Source: Malachius bipustulatus (Eukaryota > Arthropoda > Insecta > Coleoptera > Melyridae). Taken from it: a stretch of DNA of 64,000 nt. The notes below the pieces were generated by a model. The model saw only the letters and a program-made list of their open reading frames with translations, was not told where the DNA came from and made no database searches. The stretch covers positions 24,341,162-24,405,161 of the forward strand of contig OU342637.1 of NCBI GenBank assembly GCA_910589415.1, read 5' to 3'. Positions 43,741 through 54,876 of the stretch are shown in pieces. The position numbers and the translations under genes are program-made. Position 1 is the stretch's first letter. Each line of letters opens with the position of its first letter.

Positions 43741-43800
43741 ATCGAAATCACAGACGGACCGTTTCGCTCTTATTATGAGCTCATCAGTGTGATATATCGA
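43741..43800 (-). ncRNA. Type I hammerhead ribozyme (locus 1)
   Basis: On the minus strand: CTGATGA (core 1), stem II GCTC-ATAATAA-GAGC, GAAA (core 2), an abbreviated stem III in CGGTCCG, then cleavage triplet GTC (cut after the base at 43753). Stem I pairs TCACA upstream with TGTGA downstream and continues, after an internal loop, with CTAT.CGA/TCGATAG. All invariant positions (CUGAUGA, GAAA, UH) are intact. A very short stem III is characteristic of hammerheads in Penelope-like and related retroelements, which may act as dimers. Not seen: an associated protein-coding element. Confidence 0.85.
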
Positions 43801-44141
43801 ATAGATACATCTGGAGGATGTAATTGCAGACTGCCATCGGTCTCGAGATGTTATTAAAATCGTTCATCCGGTTCACAGTGACCCGGGGAACATCTCTACA
43901 TCTACCGATGGATGACGGAACTACCGACCTGACGGCAACTCGCGCCATTCAGAAAAATGAACGATTTTAATAATGCAGGTACTAAGGCTCGTAAGCGTCT
44001 GTGTCGGTAATACAGGTACCCTACAACGATTCACGTTGTTCATCCTTGAAATACAACCAATGCCAAATTGAAATTAGTAATAAACTTGCACCACACGTAC
44101 TCAGCAGATGTCGTTACTGTTCCAGATTAGTTTATTTACTC
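43801..44141. other. Flank of hammerhead locus 1
   Basis: TTATTAAAATCGTTCAT (about 43851) is mirrored by ATGAACGATTTTAATAA (about 43958). AGGCAGTCT (about 43702) is mirrored by AGACTGCC (about 43828) around the ribozyme. A GTCTGTGTCGGTAATACAGG motif lies at about 43997. No gene is present. Confidence 0.45.
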
Positions 44142-45059
44142 TAAAGCAGGGTTTCCACATGTGCATTTCACTGCAGCATTAAAATGCACGTGCAGCTCGA
44201 AATTGTACGCAGGTTTACACTAATGCAATTTAATGCTGCAAGATACAACTGAAAGTAGGGAATTTTCCGTTCTACCAACTAAAGCTTAGTGTGCATACTT
44301 TCTGTTGCCAGAGCTTGACTAAAATTTGGCGGTAAAAACAAGTAACAGTAACATAACCTTACAGTTTTATCATTCAATATAATATAATTAAGTTCTCACC
44401 ACAGACTATCTGGTTCTCACCTTTGACAATAATTTATATGTTCTCACAGTAAGAACTTCAACTTACCGTTTTGTGTAAGAAAGAACTAAATGAGGTAACA
44501 ATAATGAATAAATATTGAATCCTGTTATCAAGTATAATATATGAGTAGTCTTTTGTAGTCTTTCATATTGGTTACATATAACACCGGCTGGGTTTCATAC
44601 AAAATTATCAGATCTTCTGTTATGGATCGCGTCTAATTAAATTTACTCTTTGAACTTATTCATTTCTAAATTTTTTTGCACTTATTCAAATCACTCCTTG
44701 AAAATGGAAACGGAAAGTATAATATATTTAAAAACAAATATATTTATATATCTAATTCTAATTACCAAATTAAATATTAAATAGGTTAGGGTTAGGTTAG
44801 ATCAACATGTTAGTAAATACGAACTGCCATAGTACCACATGTCTTTTAAATTTGCGGTTGGTAGCACAAATATGACTGTGATTTCACTAGAAATGCATGA
44901 TAAAAATGCATGAAATTAGAACAAGTTCTAATTCCGTGCATTTCCACGCGCATGTCGTTTTTGCTCAGAAATGCATGGTGTGAATACAGAAATGCATATG
45001 CATTTTGATGCTGCAACCGACATGCCGCATGGAAATGCACATGTGGAAACCCTGCTTTA
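44142..45059. mobile_element. Foldback element with 28-bp inverted ends
   Basis: TAAAGCAGGGTTTCCACATG TGCATTTC at 44142 is perfectly mirrored at 45032-45059. The ends are rich in AAATGCA/TGCATTT motifs, repeated inward. The minus-strand 76-codon open frame over the right end is incidental. The centre is AT-rich with no transposase. Confidence 0.85.
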
Positions 45060-45379
45060 CAAAGTTCAGTATGCAAGTAGTCATGTTTTTATTTAATGTT
45101 CTATGATTTGTAGATCATTGATTGGAGTAGTTCACTTACACACCTGCTACCAATTGTTAGTTTTATCTGGCAGACATGCTTCATTTTATTCAAGCAAAAT
45201 AGTTGATGAAAAATTTTGTGGATCACAAGATATAAATGGAAAAGAAGCAGTGATAGTGAAATAGACAAAATTGGGATACAAATTTCCTAGACAAAGCGAG
45301 ATAAATATGGCTGGCTAAATGCAAAAGTGTGCGAAGGCCATTAAAGCAACAAGGAAGAAGAAGAACATGATTTGATTGA

Positions 45380-45603
45380 TTTGCCGCGATGTATCATGTC
45401 AAATGTCAATGTGTGTGAACTGTGAAGTGAAGCTAGAAGTTATTCTTCTATTTATGTGTAGTGTAACTAGTGAAATTTGAAAAATAATTATAATAATAAA
45501 CAATAAAACAAAAGAAAAGATCCAATTTCTATTCTACTCTAACTAAATGAAGATAATTCCTAGAGAGTAGAGAGCAGCATTCCTTGAACCCCACAAAATT
45601 CCT
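45380..45603 (+). promoter_or_regulatory. Promoter region and non-coding first exon of the gene at 46188
   Basis: ATGTCAAATGTCAATGTGTG at about 45400 resembles the TGTCA clusters upstream of other family members. The exon ends ATTCCT|GTAAGT (donor at 45604), and the acceptor is the AG at 46152. Confidence 0.5.
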
Positions 45604-46187
45604 GTAAGTATCTCGAATTATAATAATAACATTTTTGCCATAAATGTTAATAAACCTCCTATCCTCTCATATTCACAAAGCAAATAATTAATATCTCATT
45701 ATTTAACAGTTGTTAAATTTTGCATTCTGATACCTCATTGCCTAAAATAGCCAGGAGTAGAGGTAATTTAAAAAGGCAAATGTCGAATTAATAATGGTAA
45801 TCCTGTTGTTTAGTCTTCCAAAACACCCGCCCTCTATTACTCCCACATTATTAGGAGTAAACCTAAGATTTCAAACATTTCTTAACGTACAGTGCATTTA
45901 TAATAGCAAAATATACCTTTGTAGGTACCTATAGGTATGTTTGAGGACCACCGCCGAGCCTCAACAGTTCAACACCCATGCCAATGACACATTTGTGGCT
46001 TATGCACAAGTTTCGCTGGAACAGGCTTTAGTAACTCATTATTAGGTATAATTTCAATCCCAGCAGTAGAATGAATAATACTCTCGCCCCTATTTTTATT
46101 TTATTGAACGAAAAATAATTTATTTACTATTGAAAATTTATTTCCATTTCAGATTTGAGTGATTGGATTTGAACGGGAGACATAACC

Positions 46188-47996
46188 ATGACGAGTCATG
46201 AAACAATCAGTCCATTCCAGGAATTAGTGAATCACCCCGTCGAGTTGAAGGTAGAAAGTGGCTCAATGGATGTAAATATAAAACTGGAACTGGAACCAGA
46301 CGATCCGTTAGTTGATAACAACTGTCCAGACTTGGAATTTCAGAAGACACCATTATTTAGTATTAGTACTGTCACCATCAAACAAGAACCTCTCGATTCA
46401 TTTGTGGATGTAAAAAATACACAAACAGCATTCGATTATTTACAAGAAGAAGAAGAAGATTACGTGAAGACTTCTGGATCTACAGCAGCATCTTGTAAGG
46501 CTGAAGAAGATTCTTATGAAAATCAAAATGTTGCAGAAAGTTACCATGTTTTAGAAGAAAATGATGCAACAGTGCCAGTGATGGTGAAGGAGGAGCTTGA
46601 TGAAGAAATGGATATCGAAGAACTTGAGGAAAGATGCAAGGCGTTATTTTCATGCGACAGTAATGAAACAATCAAGAATGAACCTGCCCACGAAGAAATT
46701 TCTACAAAAAGTGAGGAGTATTCTTGTTCTCGTTGCCCTTACGAGACCAACTGTAGGCCTGATTTTATTGTTCATTATAAAACGATGCACAATTACCAGT
46801 CTGTCGTGTATAAGTGTCACGAATGTCGATTTGAAACAAGATTCAAAAGCAGCGAGAGCGATCATTCTGATTATTGTAAACCCACTGAACACGTTAAAAT
46901 GTTTCAATGCGCTAAATGTCAGTTTGAAACGAAATGCAAGCGATGCTTGATTATTCACGTTGAACGTGAACACACTGAAGTGTTCAAATGTGTTCACTGT
47001 CCTTATGAAACTAAAATTAAGAGTTACTTGCTGAAGCATCGGGCCGCTCATTTTATAATCATACACGAATACGACCAAGTGGGGGAGGATAAATCCTCTG
47101 AAAAGTATAAATGTTCTAATGATACGCAAAAAAAAGACACCCATGTGTACAAGTGTGGCAAGTGTCCCTTCAGAACTAAACTGAAAGAATACTTGCCTAT
47201 ACATGCATGCACACATTCAAAGGTGAAAAAATACAATAGCAGTAATAATAAAAAAGATAGCGTAATGTATCATTGCACCGAGTGTCGGTATCAGAGTACG
47301 TCTAAATACTACCTAGAGTGCCACTACGTTTGTAGTCACAATAAAAAAAGTAAAATGTACAAGTATGATGAACATCCTTACAAAAGGCATGCACCCACGC
47401 GTACTGAGGAGTTGAAACTTTCAAAATACAAATGTTCCGAATGTCCTTATGAAGATACACGAAAAATCCATTTACGACATCATATAATCACCAAGCACAA
47501 TAACGATAGTTTGATCCAGTTCTATTATACTTGTCCTTATTGCTCCTATCAAACTTTGTCTAAAAACAATTACGTACATCATAAATCGAAACATTCCACA
47601 ACTAATGAAATAAATGCAGTGACAGAGAAAAGATACAAATGTTCGGTACCCGAATGCTCTTATCAAGCTACTCAGAGTACACATTTGCGGGAGCATATAA
47701 AACGCCGTCATAATAACGATTCTTTATCGTACCATCGTTGTATTTCTTGTAACTATCAAACTAAGTTTAAATACGATTTGAACACGCATTATCAAGGACA
47801 ACATTTGGAGCTAGCTGAAGTATATAAATGCCCGAAATGTCAGTATGAATCAAGTTGTGTTAGCTATTTGATTGCTCATTTTGATGATAGACATAAAGAG
47901 TGTACCAAAGTGTTCAGATGTACTGATTGCCATTTCAAAACTAAGATTAAAGATTTAATTATCAAGCATTTTTTGCAGATTCACAAACTTGAATAG
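46188..47996 (+). CDS. C2H2 zinc-finger protein, about 12 fingers
   Basis: 602-aa probable nuclear regulator in one coding exon. The start MTSHETISPFQELVNHPVEL lies 36 bp after the acceptor, in the family's conserved leader. Residues 1-175 are acidic with psi-K-x-E motifs IKLE, IKQEP and VKEE and a DYLQEEEEDY segment. Twelve fingers follow, including CSRCPYETNCRPDFIVHYKTMH, CHECRFETRFKSS (HSDYCKPTEH, atypical), CVHCPYETKIKSYLLKH, CSECPYEDTRKIHLRHHIITKH and CTDCHFKTKIKDLIIKHFLQIH. One degenerate unit (KYDEHPYKRH, about residue 398) has lost both cysteines. After the stop, 48012-48080 still reads KCIQCPYKTTIKKYSTEHFG in frame with finger spacing, a fossil 13th finger. It is the closest relative of the 15369 pseudogene's 5' half. 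Confidence 0.92.
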   Translation: MTSHETISPFQELVNHPVELKVESGSMDVNIKLELEPDDPLVDNNCPDLEFQKTPLFSISTVTIKQEPLDSFVDVKNTQTAFDYLQEEEEDYVKTSGSTAASCKAEEDSYENQNVAESYHVLEENDATVPVMVKEELDEEMDIEELEERCKALFSCDSNETIKNEPAHEEISTKSEEYSCSRCPYETNCRPDFIVHYKTMHNYQSVVYKCHECRFETRFKSSESDHSDYCKPTEHVKMFQCAKCQFETKCKRCLIIHVEREHTEVFKCVHCPYETKIKSYLLKHRAAHFIIIHEYDQVGEDKSSEKYKCSNDTQKKDTHVYKCGKCPFRTKLKEYLPIHACTHSKVKKYNSSNNKKDSVMYHCTECRYQSTSKYYLECHYVCSHNKKSKMYKYDEHPYKRHAPTRTEELKLSKYKCSECPYEDTRKIHLRHHIITKHNNDSLIQFYYTCPYCSYQTLSKNNYVHHKSKHSTTNEINAVTEKRYKCSVPECSYQATQSTHLREHIKRRHNNDSLSYHRCISCNYQTKFKYDLNTHYQGQHLELAEVYKCPKCQYESSCVSYLIAHFDDRHKECTKVFRCTDCHFKTKIKDLIIKHFLQIHKLE

Positions 47997-48000
47997 GTTA

Positions 48001-48885
48001 ATGAGAAACAATTTTAAAAATGTATTCAATGTCCTTACAAAACTACAATCAAAAAATACTCGACTGAACATTTTGGTAGTAATTGTTTGTTTTGTAGACA
48101 TTTTCCATTAGGAATAAAATTTGTGTTAATTTTATGCAATAATAAATTTATTTTCTGTCCTGAATTTAAAGTTTATTAGTTAATTTGTTTTACAAAATTT
48201 TATTGTAAATCCCATTTTCTAATATATCTACGACACTGGCTCAATTGATATTTTGAAAGCGCACTTTTAACCGCCAGTTTTTTCTACACAAAAGAGGTAC
48301 TCTTGGTCATAACTGTTCAGTTAATGTGATCTGTGCTCGAGAAAAATGGTCATTTACGATGAAAAACTCGTTTTGGATCTTTCAAGAAAATCTGTCGAAA
48401 AATAAAGACACATAAAAATAGCTGAATTAATATTATAAAGGTTTAGCTAATATATCAATTAAAAAACATGTACAAAGTTCTGAGTTCTGTATCTCAAACG
48501 GTTCTCGAGATAATCTTCAAAAACTGGTAAAATAATCTTTTTTTGACACCTATCAAAAACGGTGCATTTTCGTATACACTTTTAGTTTAATTTTGACCAA
48601 AGAATCACCCGTTAAAATTTTTCAGTGGTTTTTAGATACACCCTGTTTAAACAATATATTTTCCAGAACAATTTGACCTCTTGAAAAATGGCCGCCACTA
48701 GGGAACCTGTATTACCGACACTGACGCTTGTCAACGCTTTGCTTTTTGGCTTCAAATTAACCAGTGTCGCGCGCGAATGCGCGATACGTTTTTTTATATT
48801 GTGAAACTAACCAGCTGGGTGATAGTTACGAGCTAACGCCAAAAGCCACTCTTCGTAACGTCAGCTGTTCTAATAAAAAAGGAAG
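48001..48885. other. 3' flank with fossil finger and repeat fragments
   Basis: The fossil finger lies at 48012-48080 and poly(A)-like AATAAA at about 48113 and 48141. Toward the right, a fragment reading AATATATTTTCCAGAACAAT TTGACCTCTTGAAAAATGGC resembles 31885-31935, and it is followed by a CCTGTATTACCGACACTGAC motif at 48706. No gene is present. Confidence 0.45.
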
Positions 48886-49647
48886 TAGGGATGCCGATTC
48901 TTTTCAAAAGAATCGATCTCCAAATTGACACAAGGATCGATTCGTTAAATAATCGTCGTCAAAATAATCGATTACACTATATAATCGATTCATTTTGTAA
49001 GAAAACTTAAAAAATACCTTAATAAATGCTAACAATAACTAAAATTTTAATGATTTTTATTACAATATAGAATATATAGTACCACCAGCAGTAACAAGTA
49101 CATACCTATGTCACAAATCATGAAAATAGGTTCAAAATGCGATTTTAATTTTGATGTCAATTTCTAATCACTGTTCGCCCTTCCCTTACCTTAACATCTT
49201 TTCCGTGAAAGTTTCTGCTTACATTTTCACTTTATTGCATTTTATTTCATTTCTATGGCGTTTCGTTCATAAACTGAACTTCGTTTAAATTTAAAAAGTC
49301 TCAAATTTCCAAGCTCTGCAAAATCACATAATTACATGAGTAATCGATCATTTTTATCCAGATTCAAGATCGATTCGAAGCAAAAAAAAATCGATTCAAC
49401 AAAAATCGACACTCAAAAAGATCGTTTTTTTAGATTAAATAGAATAGAAATAGAATAGAATAAATTAAATAGAAGCCTGCTATTTATATAAAAATGCATG
49501 ACATGAATATGAAAGTTGAAACGTAGACTATTCGTCGGATCGGAACTAAGCTGCGCGGTTTTCGGCGCAGTTGCAGCATGATTTCGTCGATTCGATTCCG
49601 CTAAAAAAGAATCGATTTGGTTAAAAATCGCTGAATCGCACATCCTA
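48886..49647. mobile_element. Possible hAT-like element rich in ATCGATT motifs
   Basis: The left TAGGGATGCCGATTC and right GAATCGCACATCCTA ends are imperfect inverses. Many ATCGATTC/GAATCGAT motifs lie near both ends, as is common for transposase-binding subterminal repeats. No matching 8-bp duplication was found, so the boundaries are tentative. Confidence 0.5.
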
Positions 49648-49699
49648 ACCGGTATCCGGTATCCCTTCCTTCCATCTTCCATTTTTCATCCCGTATCCA

Positions 49700-49951
49700 A
49701 GTTTCCGGTTTCACGTTTCACAGTATCACAGTCAGGTCAGACATTTTTTGTTTGTTTTATTTATTTATTAATTAATTATTTAACATTTCTTTTTCTGTTT
49801 GTTTGTGTAAAACTGTACTGCCATCGTTGTAAGCTAATAATAACACAGAATAATAAAACAATTTCTGTGCTAATAATCCCGGTCCAATCCCAGAAAACAA
49901 CAGTGGAAAGGTTCCTGCATGCTGCAGGTGTTGATCAACCCTACAAATTCT
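49700..49951 (+). promoter_or_regulatory. Probable first exon of the gene at 50181
   Basis: GTGGAAAGGTTCCTGCATGC to CTACAAATTCT|GTAAGTAT (donor at 49952) parallels the 45603 and 58963 first exons, including CCAGAAAACAACAG near 58890. The acceptor is TTACCCTTTCAG ending at 50137. Confidence 0.5.
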
Positions 49952-50180
49952 GTAAGTATAGCTTCAATATTCTTGAATCCTGGAACGCTATCCCTAAAAT
50001 GAAATGGGCCCTATTCAGTTTCATGCCTGATCTCTCATTCCCTGCAACTTGCCTGCCAGAGAAGGGGTTAGTTTAGCCCCCCCCTTTTTTTTTGTTTAAG
50101 ACAATTATTACATTTTAAAATTTTATTACCCTTTCAGATTAATTGGAGCTCAACGGGACATTTTAATAATAATAATAATA

Positions 50181-51035
50181 ATGCCTGCTAAGACAGATGA
50201 ACCTAACCAGTATTGTTGTGATCGCTGCGTTTATAAGAGCAGCTGTAAAATTGACTTTTGGAGCCATTATGAAAGTCAGCACAACCGTAGACCTGCGCTG
50301 CATTGTGACAGATGTCGATTGCCAGTAAGTTGGGTGAGCCTCTACAGTAATTTATGTGAAGAATCTCCGGATCCTGGATTACAGGAGAAAAAAGAAGACC
50401 ATCCTTATTGTAAAAATGATCGAAATGTTGAAACAGGTTACCGTATCGAAGAAGAAGCTAGGGATAGCAGTGCGAAGGAGAGTGAAGGCGAAGTTGAAAA
50501 GAGAAGAAGAAAAAAGAACATCAAAAAAGAGTATCATTGTGCTCGGTGCTCTTACAAGACGACCCGCAGAAACGATTTTGAAAACCATTTCAAAACCGAG
50601 CACAATTTCAAGTCGGTCGTGCACTGTGGCCGGTGCCGATTCGAAACGAAATTGAAGAGCTACATGATCGATCATTCCGATTATTTCAAACACACCAAGC
50701 ACGTTGAAGTGTTTCAGTGCCCCGGATGTAAATACGAGACCAAGTGTAGGCACTACTTGATTATTCACGTTCAACGTAAACATGCTGAAGTGTTCAAATG
50801 TCTGCGGTGTCCTTACGAGACTAAGAGTAAGGACGACTTACTGCGGCATCAATTGAAGCATATTATACGACAGGAGAAAAAGTATAAATGTTCCGAATGC
50901 CGTTATGAAGATGATCGAAGAATTGGTTTACGACGTCACATGATAATCGAGCACAACAGCGTTAGTTTGGCCGACGATCGTGAGAAGAGGGAGAAAAACG
51001 AAGCGGAAAAGTGTCAAATTTCCTGTCAGGGCTAA
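50181..51035 (+). CDS. Compact C2H2 zinc-finger protein, 284 aa, lacking the usual acidic N-terminus
   Basis: The start MPAKTDEPNQYCCDRCVYKS follows a (TAA)n leader 43 bp after the acceptor. Unlike its paralogues it opens directly with a finger (CDRCVYKSSCKIDFWSHYESQH), then a broken second finger (CDRCRLPVSWVS). A charged spacer comes next (EEEARDSSAKESEGEVEKRRRKKNIKK, with a nuclear-localisation-like basic run), followed by five fingers (CARCSYKTTRRNDFENHFKTEH, CGRCRFETKLKSYMIDHSDYFKH, CPGCKYETKCRHYLIIHVQRKH, CLRCPYETKSKDDLLRHQLKH, CSECRYEDDRRIGLRRHMIIEH). The duplicated first two-finger module suggests partial internal duplication with loss of one finger. It is GC-richer than its neighbours. 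Probably nuclear; targets unknown. Confidence 0.85.
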   Translation: MPAKTDEPNQYCCDRCVYKSSCKIDFWSHYESQHNRRPALHCDRCRLPVSWVSLYSNLCEESPDPGLQEKKEDHPYCKNDRNVETGYRIEEEARDSSAKESEGEVEKRRRKKNIKKEYHCARCSYKTTRRNDFENHFKTEHNFKSVVHCGRCRFETKLKSYMIDHSDYFKHTKHVEVFQCPGCKYETKCRHYLIIHVQRKHAEVFKCLRCPYETKSKDDLLRHQLKHIIRQEKKYKCSECRYEDDRRIGLRRHMIIEHNSVSLADDREKREKNEAEKCQISCQG

Positions 51036-51619
51036 AATAGGAATAGTCGTGCTATCTTTATGAAGATATGCGAGAAAACCATTCACCATCACCGTAATGT
51101 TTTTTGTAATAGTAAATGAAATGCAAACTTGACAATAATTTTTTTTTTACAATTTAAATTAGATTTTAGTTTGATATTAATAAGATTTCAAATAAGTTTT
51201 TTTATGTTTAGTATTTTACATTTTGATGATAAATAAAAGGCTTTTTTAATGTCCCCGAGTATAAATTAATTGACTAATATGTTAGTTTATAGTAGACACA
51301 TTCTTGCTCCAATTACAATTACTGTTGAGGAAGAAATGAAATTTTTGAGTGGTGGTAGCTGCAGTTACAATTAAAACTGGCGACATTGTTCAATCAAAAG
51401 TAAGATACACCAAATATTGAGTTAGGTTATCAATAATAATTGATTATGAGTTACTATTTTACTATTTATTGAATCAGTTTTTTAAATGTACATAGAAAAG
51501 TATATGCTTCTTCTCCAGCATATTCTCACAGGGTAAAAATAGTTACCTGTTTGTGAGACTGGCTACCTACATCTCAACCACTAATAAATCTAAACTTAAA
51601 AACTAAAATCAAGTTAGTT

Positions 51620-54460
51620 GAAGATTTTCAATCAAACATCTTTGAATGTTCTCCCTTTGTTTCTCTCTGTTTTCCTTTTTTTCTTCTTTTTTTTGTTATG
51701 TCTAGTTTTAAATTCATTTGGAAGGCTATTAAAAACATTAATTGCTTTAGCATAACTTCTCTTACCACCTACTTTCAATGATCTTTTTGGCAATTGAATA
51801 CTTTTAAATCTGGTAACTCCTGTCGACTCAGAAAATGTTTTCGATAAAGTTTCATAGTAATATAATACAGATTCAAGGGAAAATTGTTGCTGTATATTGC
51901 AAGGAATCTTTTCATACATGAAGTTGTTTTTATTGATTATTTTTAATAATTTATATTGTAATCTTTGTAGTTGCACAGTTTGTGTTTGATAGGCTCCTCC
52001 CCAAGCTATTATTCCATAACTTAGGATACTGTGGAATAATGCGTAGTATACTATCATTAAAGTGTTTCTTTGCATAATCTTCAACAGTTTTCGAAAAATA
52101 AAGACTAGGTATTTTGTTTTTTTTAGCATTAAGTCTATGTGCATTTTCCAGTTTAATCTATAATCTAGGTTTAAGCCTAAATATTTACAGCTTTCTACCC
52201 TATTTACCTCTTTATTTTCGATAGTTATTTTCAATTTTTTAGGTACACTGTCACAATAGTTACCAAACGTAATATGTCCGGAAATTATGAGCAAAAAATT
52301 AAGGGGGTGATTCTTCTTGATGAAATATTGCCAAAAGTATCTATAATTTTTTTTCGAAAACTCAAAAAGAAGAAAGTTATAAGCCTCCAAAGTTGATTTT
52401 TTTAAATCAATATTTTTTTATAACTTTTTTTCTAGTGTACGGATTTTCTTAAAATTTGACACACTTGCCACTGATGTTGCTTTACATCCTTGGTCCAAAT
52501 TAGACTTGAATCCCTCGAAATCAAAAGGCCTTAACTGCCCTTGACCTTCAAAAAAAGGCCTATAACTTTTTTCGTAATATTTTTTTCTGAGTTTTGAAGT
52601 CGCACAATTGAAGAACATGAAAAAATATTCGGAAAAGGTCCTCTTTGTCTATCACGATAAAATCACCTGTTTCCGAGTAAAACTCTTTTAAAAATTTGCT
52701 AGCACTAAAATTGATCACCATAAATTATGATCATTTTGCAACAATACCAAAGCATGCTTTGGAAACAGCTGCAGGGTTGCCTAGTTATGTACAAAACAGA
52801 GACATTCGTATATATGTAAATAGACTTGGAAATGAAAAATTTAATAATTTTTTTTAAATAAAATAATAAAATAATTTTAATAAAAAAATAATAAATTGCT
52901 GTCAAAATGAAATCCAAAGCAAACGTCTTGTTTCCTAGGCAACCCTGCAGCTGTTTCCAAAGCATGCTTTGGTATTGTTGCAGAATGATCATAGTTTATG
53001 GTGATCAATTTTAGATCAAGCAAATTTTAAAAAAAGTTTCACTCGGAAACAGGTCATTTTATCGTGATAGACAAAGAGGACCTTTTCCGAATATTTCTTC
53101 ATGTTCTTCAATTGTGCGACTTCAAAACTCAGAAAAAAATATTACGAAAAAAGTTATAGGCCTTTTTTGAAGGTCAAGGGCAGTTAAGGCCTTTTGATTT
53201 CGAGGGATTCAAGTCTGATTTGGACCAAGGATGTAAAGCAACATCAGTGGCAAGTGCATTAAATTTTAAGAAAATCCGTACACTAGAAAAAAAGTTATAA
53301 AAAAATTTTGATTTAAAAAAATCAACTTTTGGCAATATTTCATCAAGAAGAATCACCCCCTTAATTTTTTGCTCATAATTTCCGGACACCTGTATATACA
53401 GTTTTATCAATATTTAGTGATAATTTATTTAAAGCTAGCCAGTCAGAGATTTCATTTAAATGAAGGTTCATTTTTTCTTCCACCTCTACCCAATTTTTTC
53501 CAGTTGTTAATAAAGCAGTATCATCTGCATAAGACACAATCTATCCTTCAGGCGAGTCCACAAGTAAATCATTTATATAAAGGACAAAATAGGAGCGGTC
53601 CCAGGACAGTTCCCTGTGGAACACCCATATTCACTTCAACAAAATTGCTAGTAGTATCATTTCATAAGCATTAATTGCCCCTAATCCCATAATTATATAA
53701 CTTTTGCAGCAGTATTACGTGGTCTACTATATCAAAAGCTCTGGCTAAATCTAAGAATGTGATGAATATAGGTCTGCTTTCATCTAATTCAGTAAGTATT
53801 TTATCTAGAATAAAATTCAAGGCATCTTTCTTTCCTTTATTCTTTAAAAACCCATATTGTTTGTTTGAAATAATATTGCACCGATTAAAAAATTTCAGGA
53901 GTCTATTATGTAAGATCTTTTCTACTATTTTTGCAAAATTAGAAATCAAAGAAATAGGCCCATAATTATCTGAGTGGTGTTGTTTATATTTAGATTTATG
54001 TATGGAAACAATTTCAGCACATTTTAGTTCAATAGGCAGGCCATTCTCCTTTGATGAAACATAAATTTATCATGTGGGATAGAGGCTCAGCTATATATCT
54101 TGATAACATTTTTATTACCTTGGCATTCACCCCATCTACTCCTCTTTTTTTTATTTTTCAATTTTCTATTATTTCTGATACTTCAATTTTATTAGTTAAA
54201 TGTAAAAAAATAGTTTTGGAGTTCATAGGAGGCAAGCTCCTTTCTTTATTCTGTCGTTGTTTTATTTTACTTGCTAATTCTTTACCCATGTTACAAAAAT
54301 AATAATTCATTTTGTCTGCTATATCATTTATTTTGATTCAGTTATTTTTGCCATAATATCTTTCTCAACTACTATTATAATGTATACTTGATTTTTTCTT
54401 TTTTATTTGTACTTTTACCTAGCTTGTTACTAATCAAGTGCCATAATCGCTTAGAGTCAC
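51620..54460 (-). pseudogene. Non-LTR retrotransposon (LINE) reverse-transcriptase relic
   Basis: Minus strand. An N-terminal piece reads GPISLISNFAKIVEKILHNR LLKFF and then FLDLARAFDIVDHVILLQKL (RT motif A; about 53671-53990). SYADDTALLTTG (catalytic motif C) lies at about 53505-53545. Beyond an inserted element at about 52273-53394, the C-terminal thumb region resumes (KLKITIENKEVNRVESCKYL GLNLDYRLNWKMHI, down to SLPNEFKT, about 51690-52260). The family resembles Jockey-like LINEs. Frameshifts occur upstream of 53990 and no endonuclease domain was found, so it is 5'-truncated and dead. Confidence 0.88.
52273..53394. mobile_element. 1.1-kb inverted-repeat element inserted in the LINE
   Basis: The left arm (TGTCCGGAAATTATGAGCAA AAAATTAAGGGGGTGATTC...) and the right arm (...GAATCACCCCCTTAATTTTT TGCTCATAATTTCCGGACA CCTGTATA) mirror each other along about 500 bp each, with a short centre near 52830. 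The right terminus CCGGACACCTGTATATACAG has the mariner-type TACAGGTGTCCGG signature shared with the 41885 element. No protein is encoded. Confidence 0.9.
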
Positions 54461-54876
54461 CAGAGTTGTTTTCAAATATTAATATTAATAATTTATTATT
54501 GTCCGTTTGGGACGGGACGATAAAGAAATCGAACCTCATTAATCACGTTAATAATGCTCACAGCCTAAATAGCAAATGGTACAAAAAATGTCCCTATGAC
54601 AGACAATGAAATTGAGATTTTTGATTTTGAGAGTAAATGGAGAGGGTAATTAATCGCTCATTAAACAAAAAAACAGGGAAACCGACCTTAAATCATCCAT
54701 GATGATTCGTAAATAAATAAACAATAAGTACATTCTACACTTACTGACTTTTATTTTATTTTACATACAACTATGATGATATTAACAAAAAACTTGTTGC
54801 ATTACCTGATTGGGTAATCAAGTGTTTTGTGAATGCAAGCAATCATATTTTTTTTTTAATTTAAACATAAACATCA
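54461..54876. other. Intergenic DNA / 3' UTR of the pseudouridine synthase gene
   Basis: On the minus strand AATAAAATAAAAGTC at about 54745-54760 is a credible poly(A) signal for the gene at 54877. Nothing else was recognised. Confidence 0.4.
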
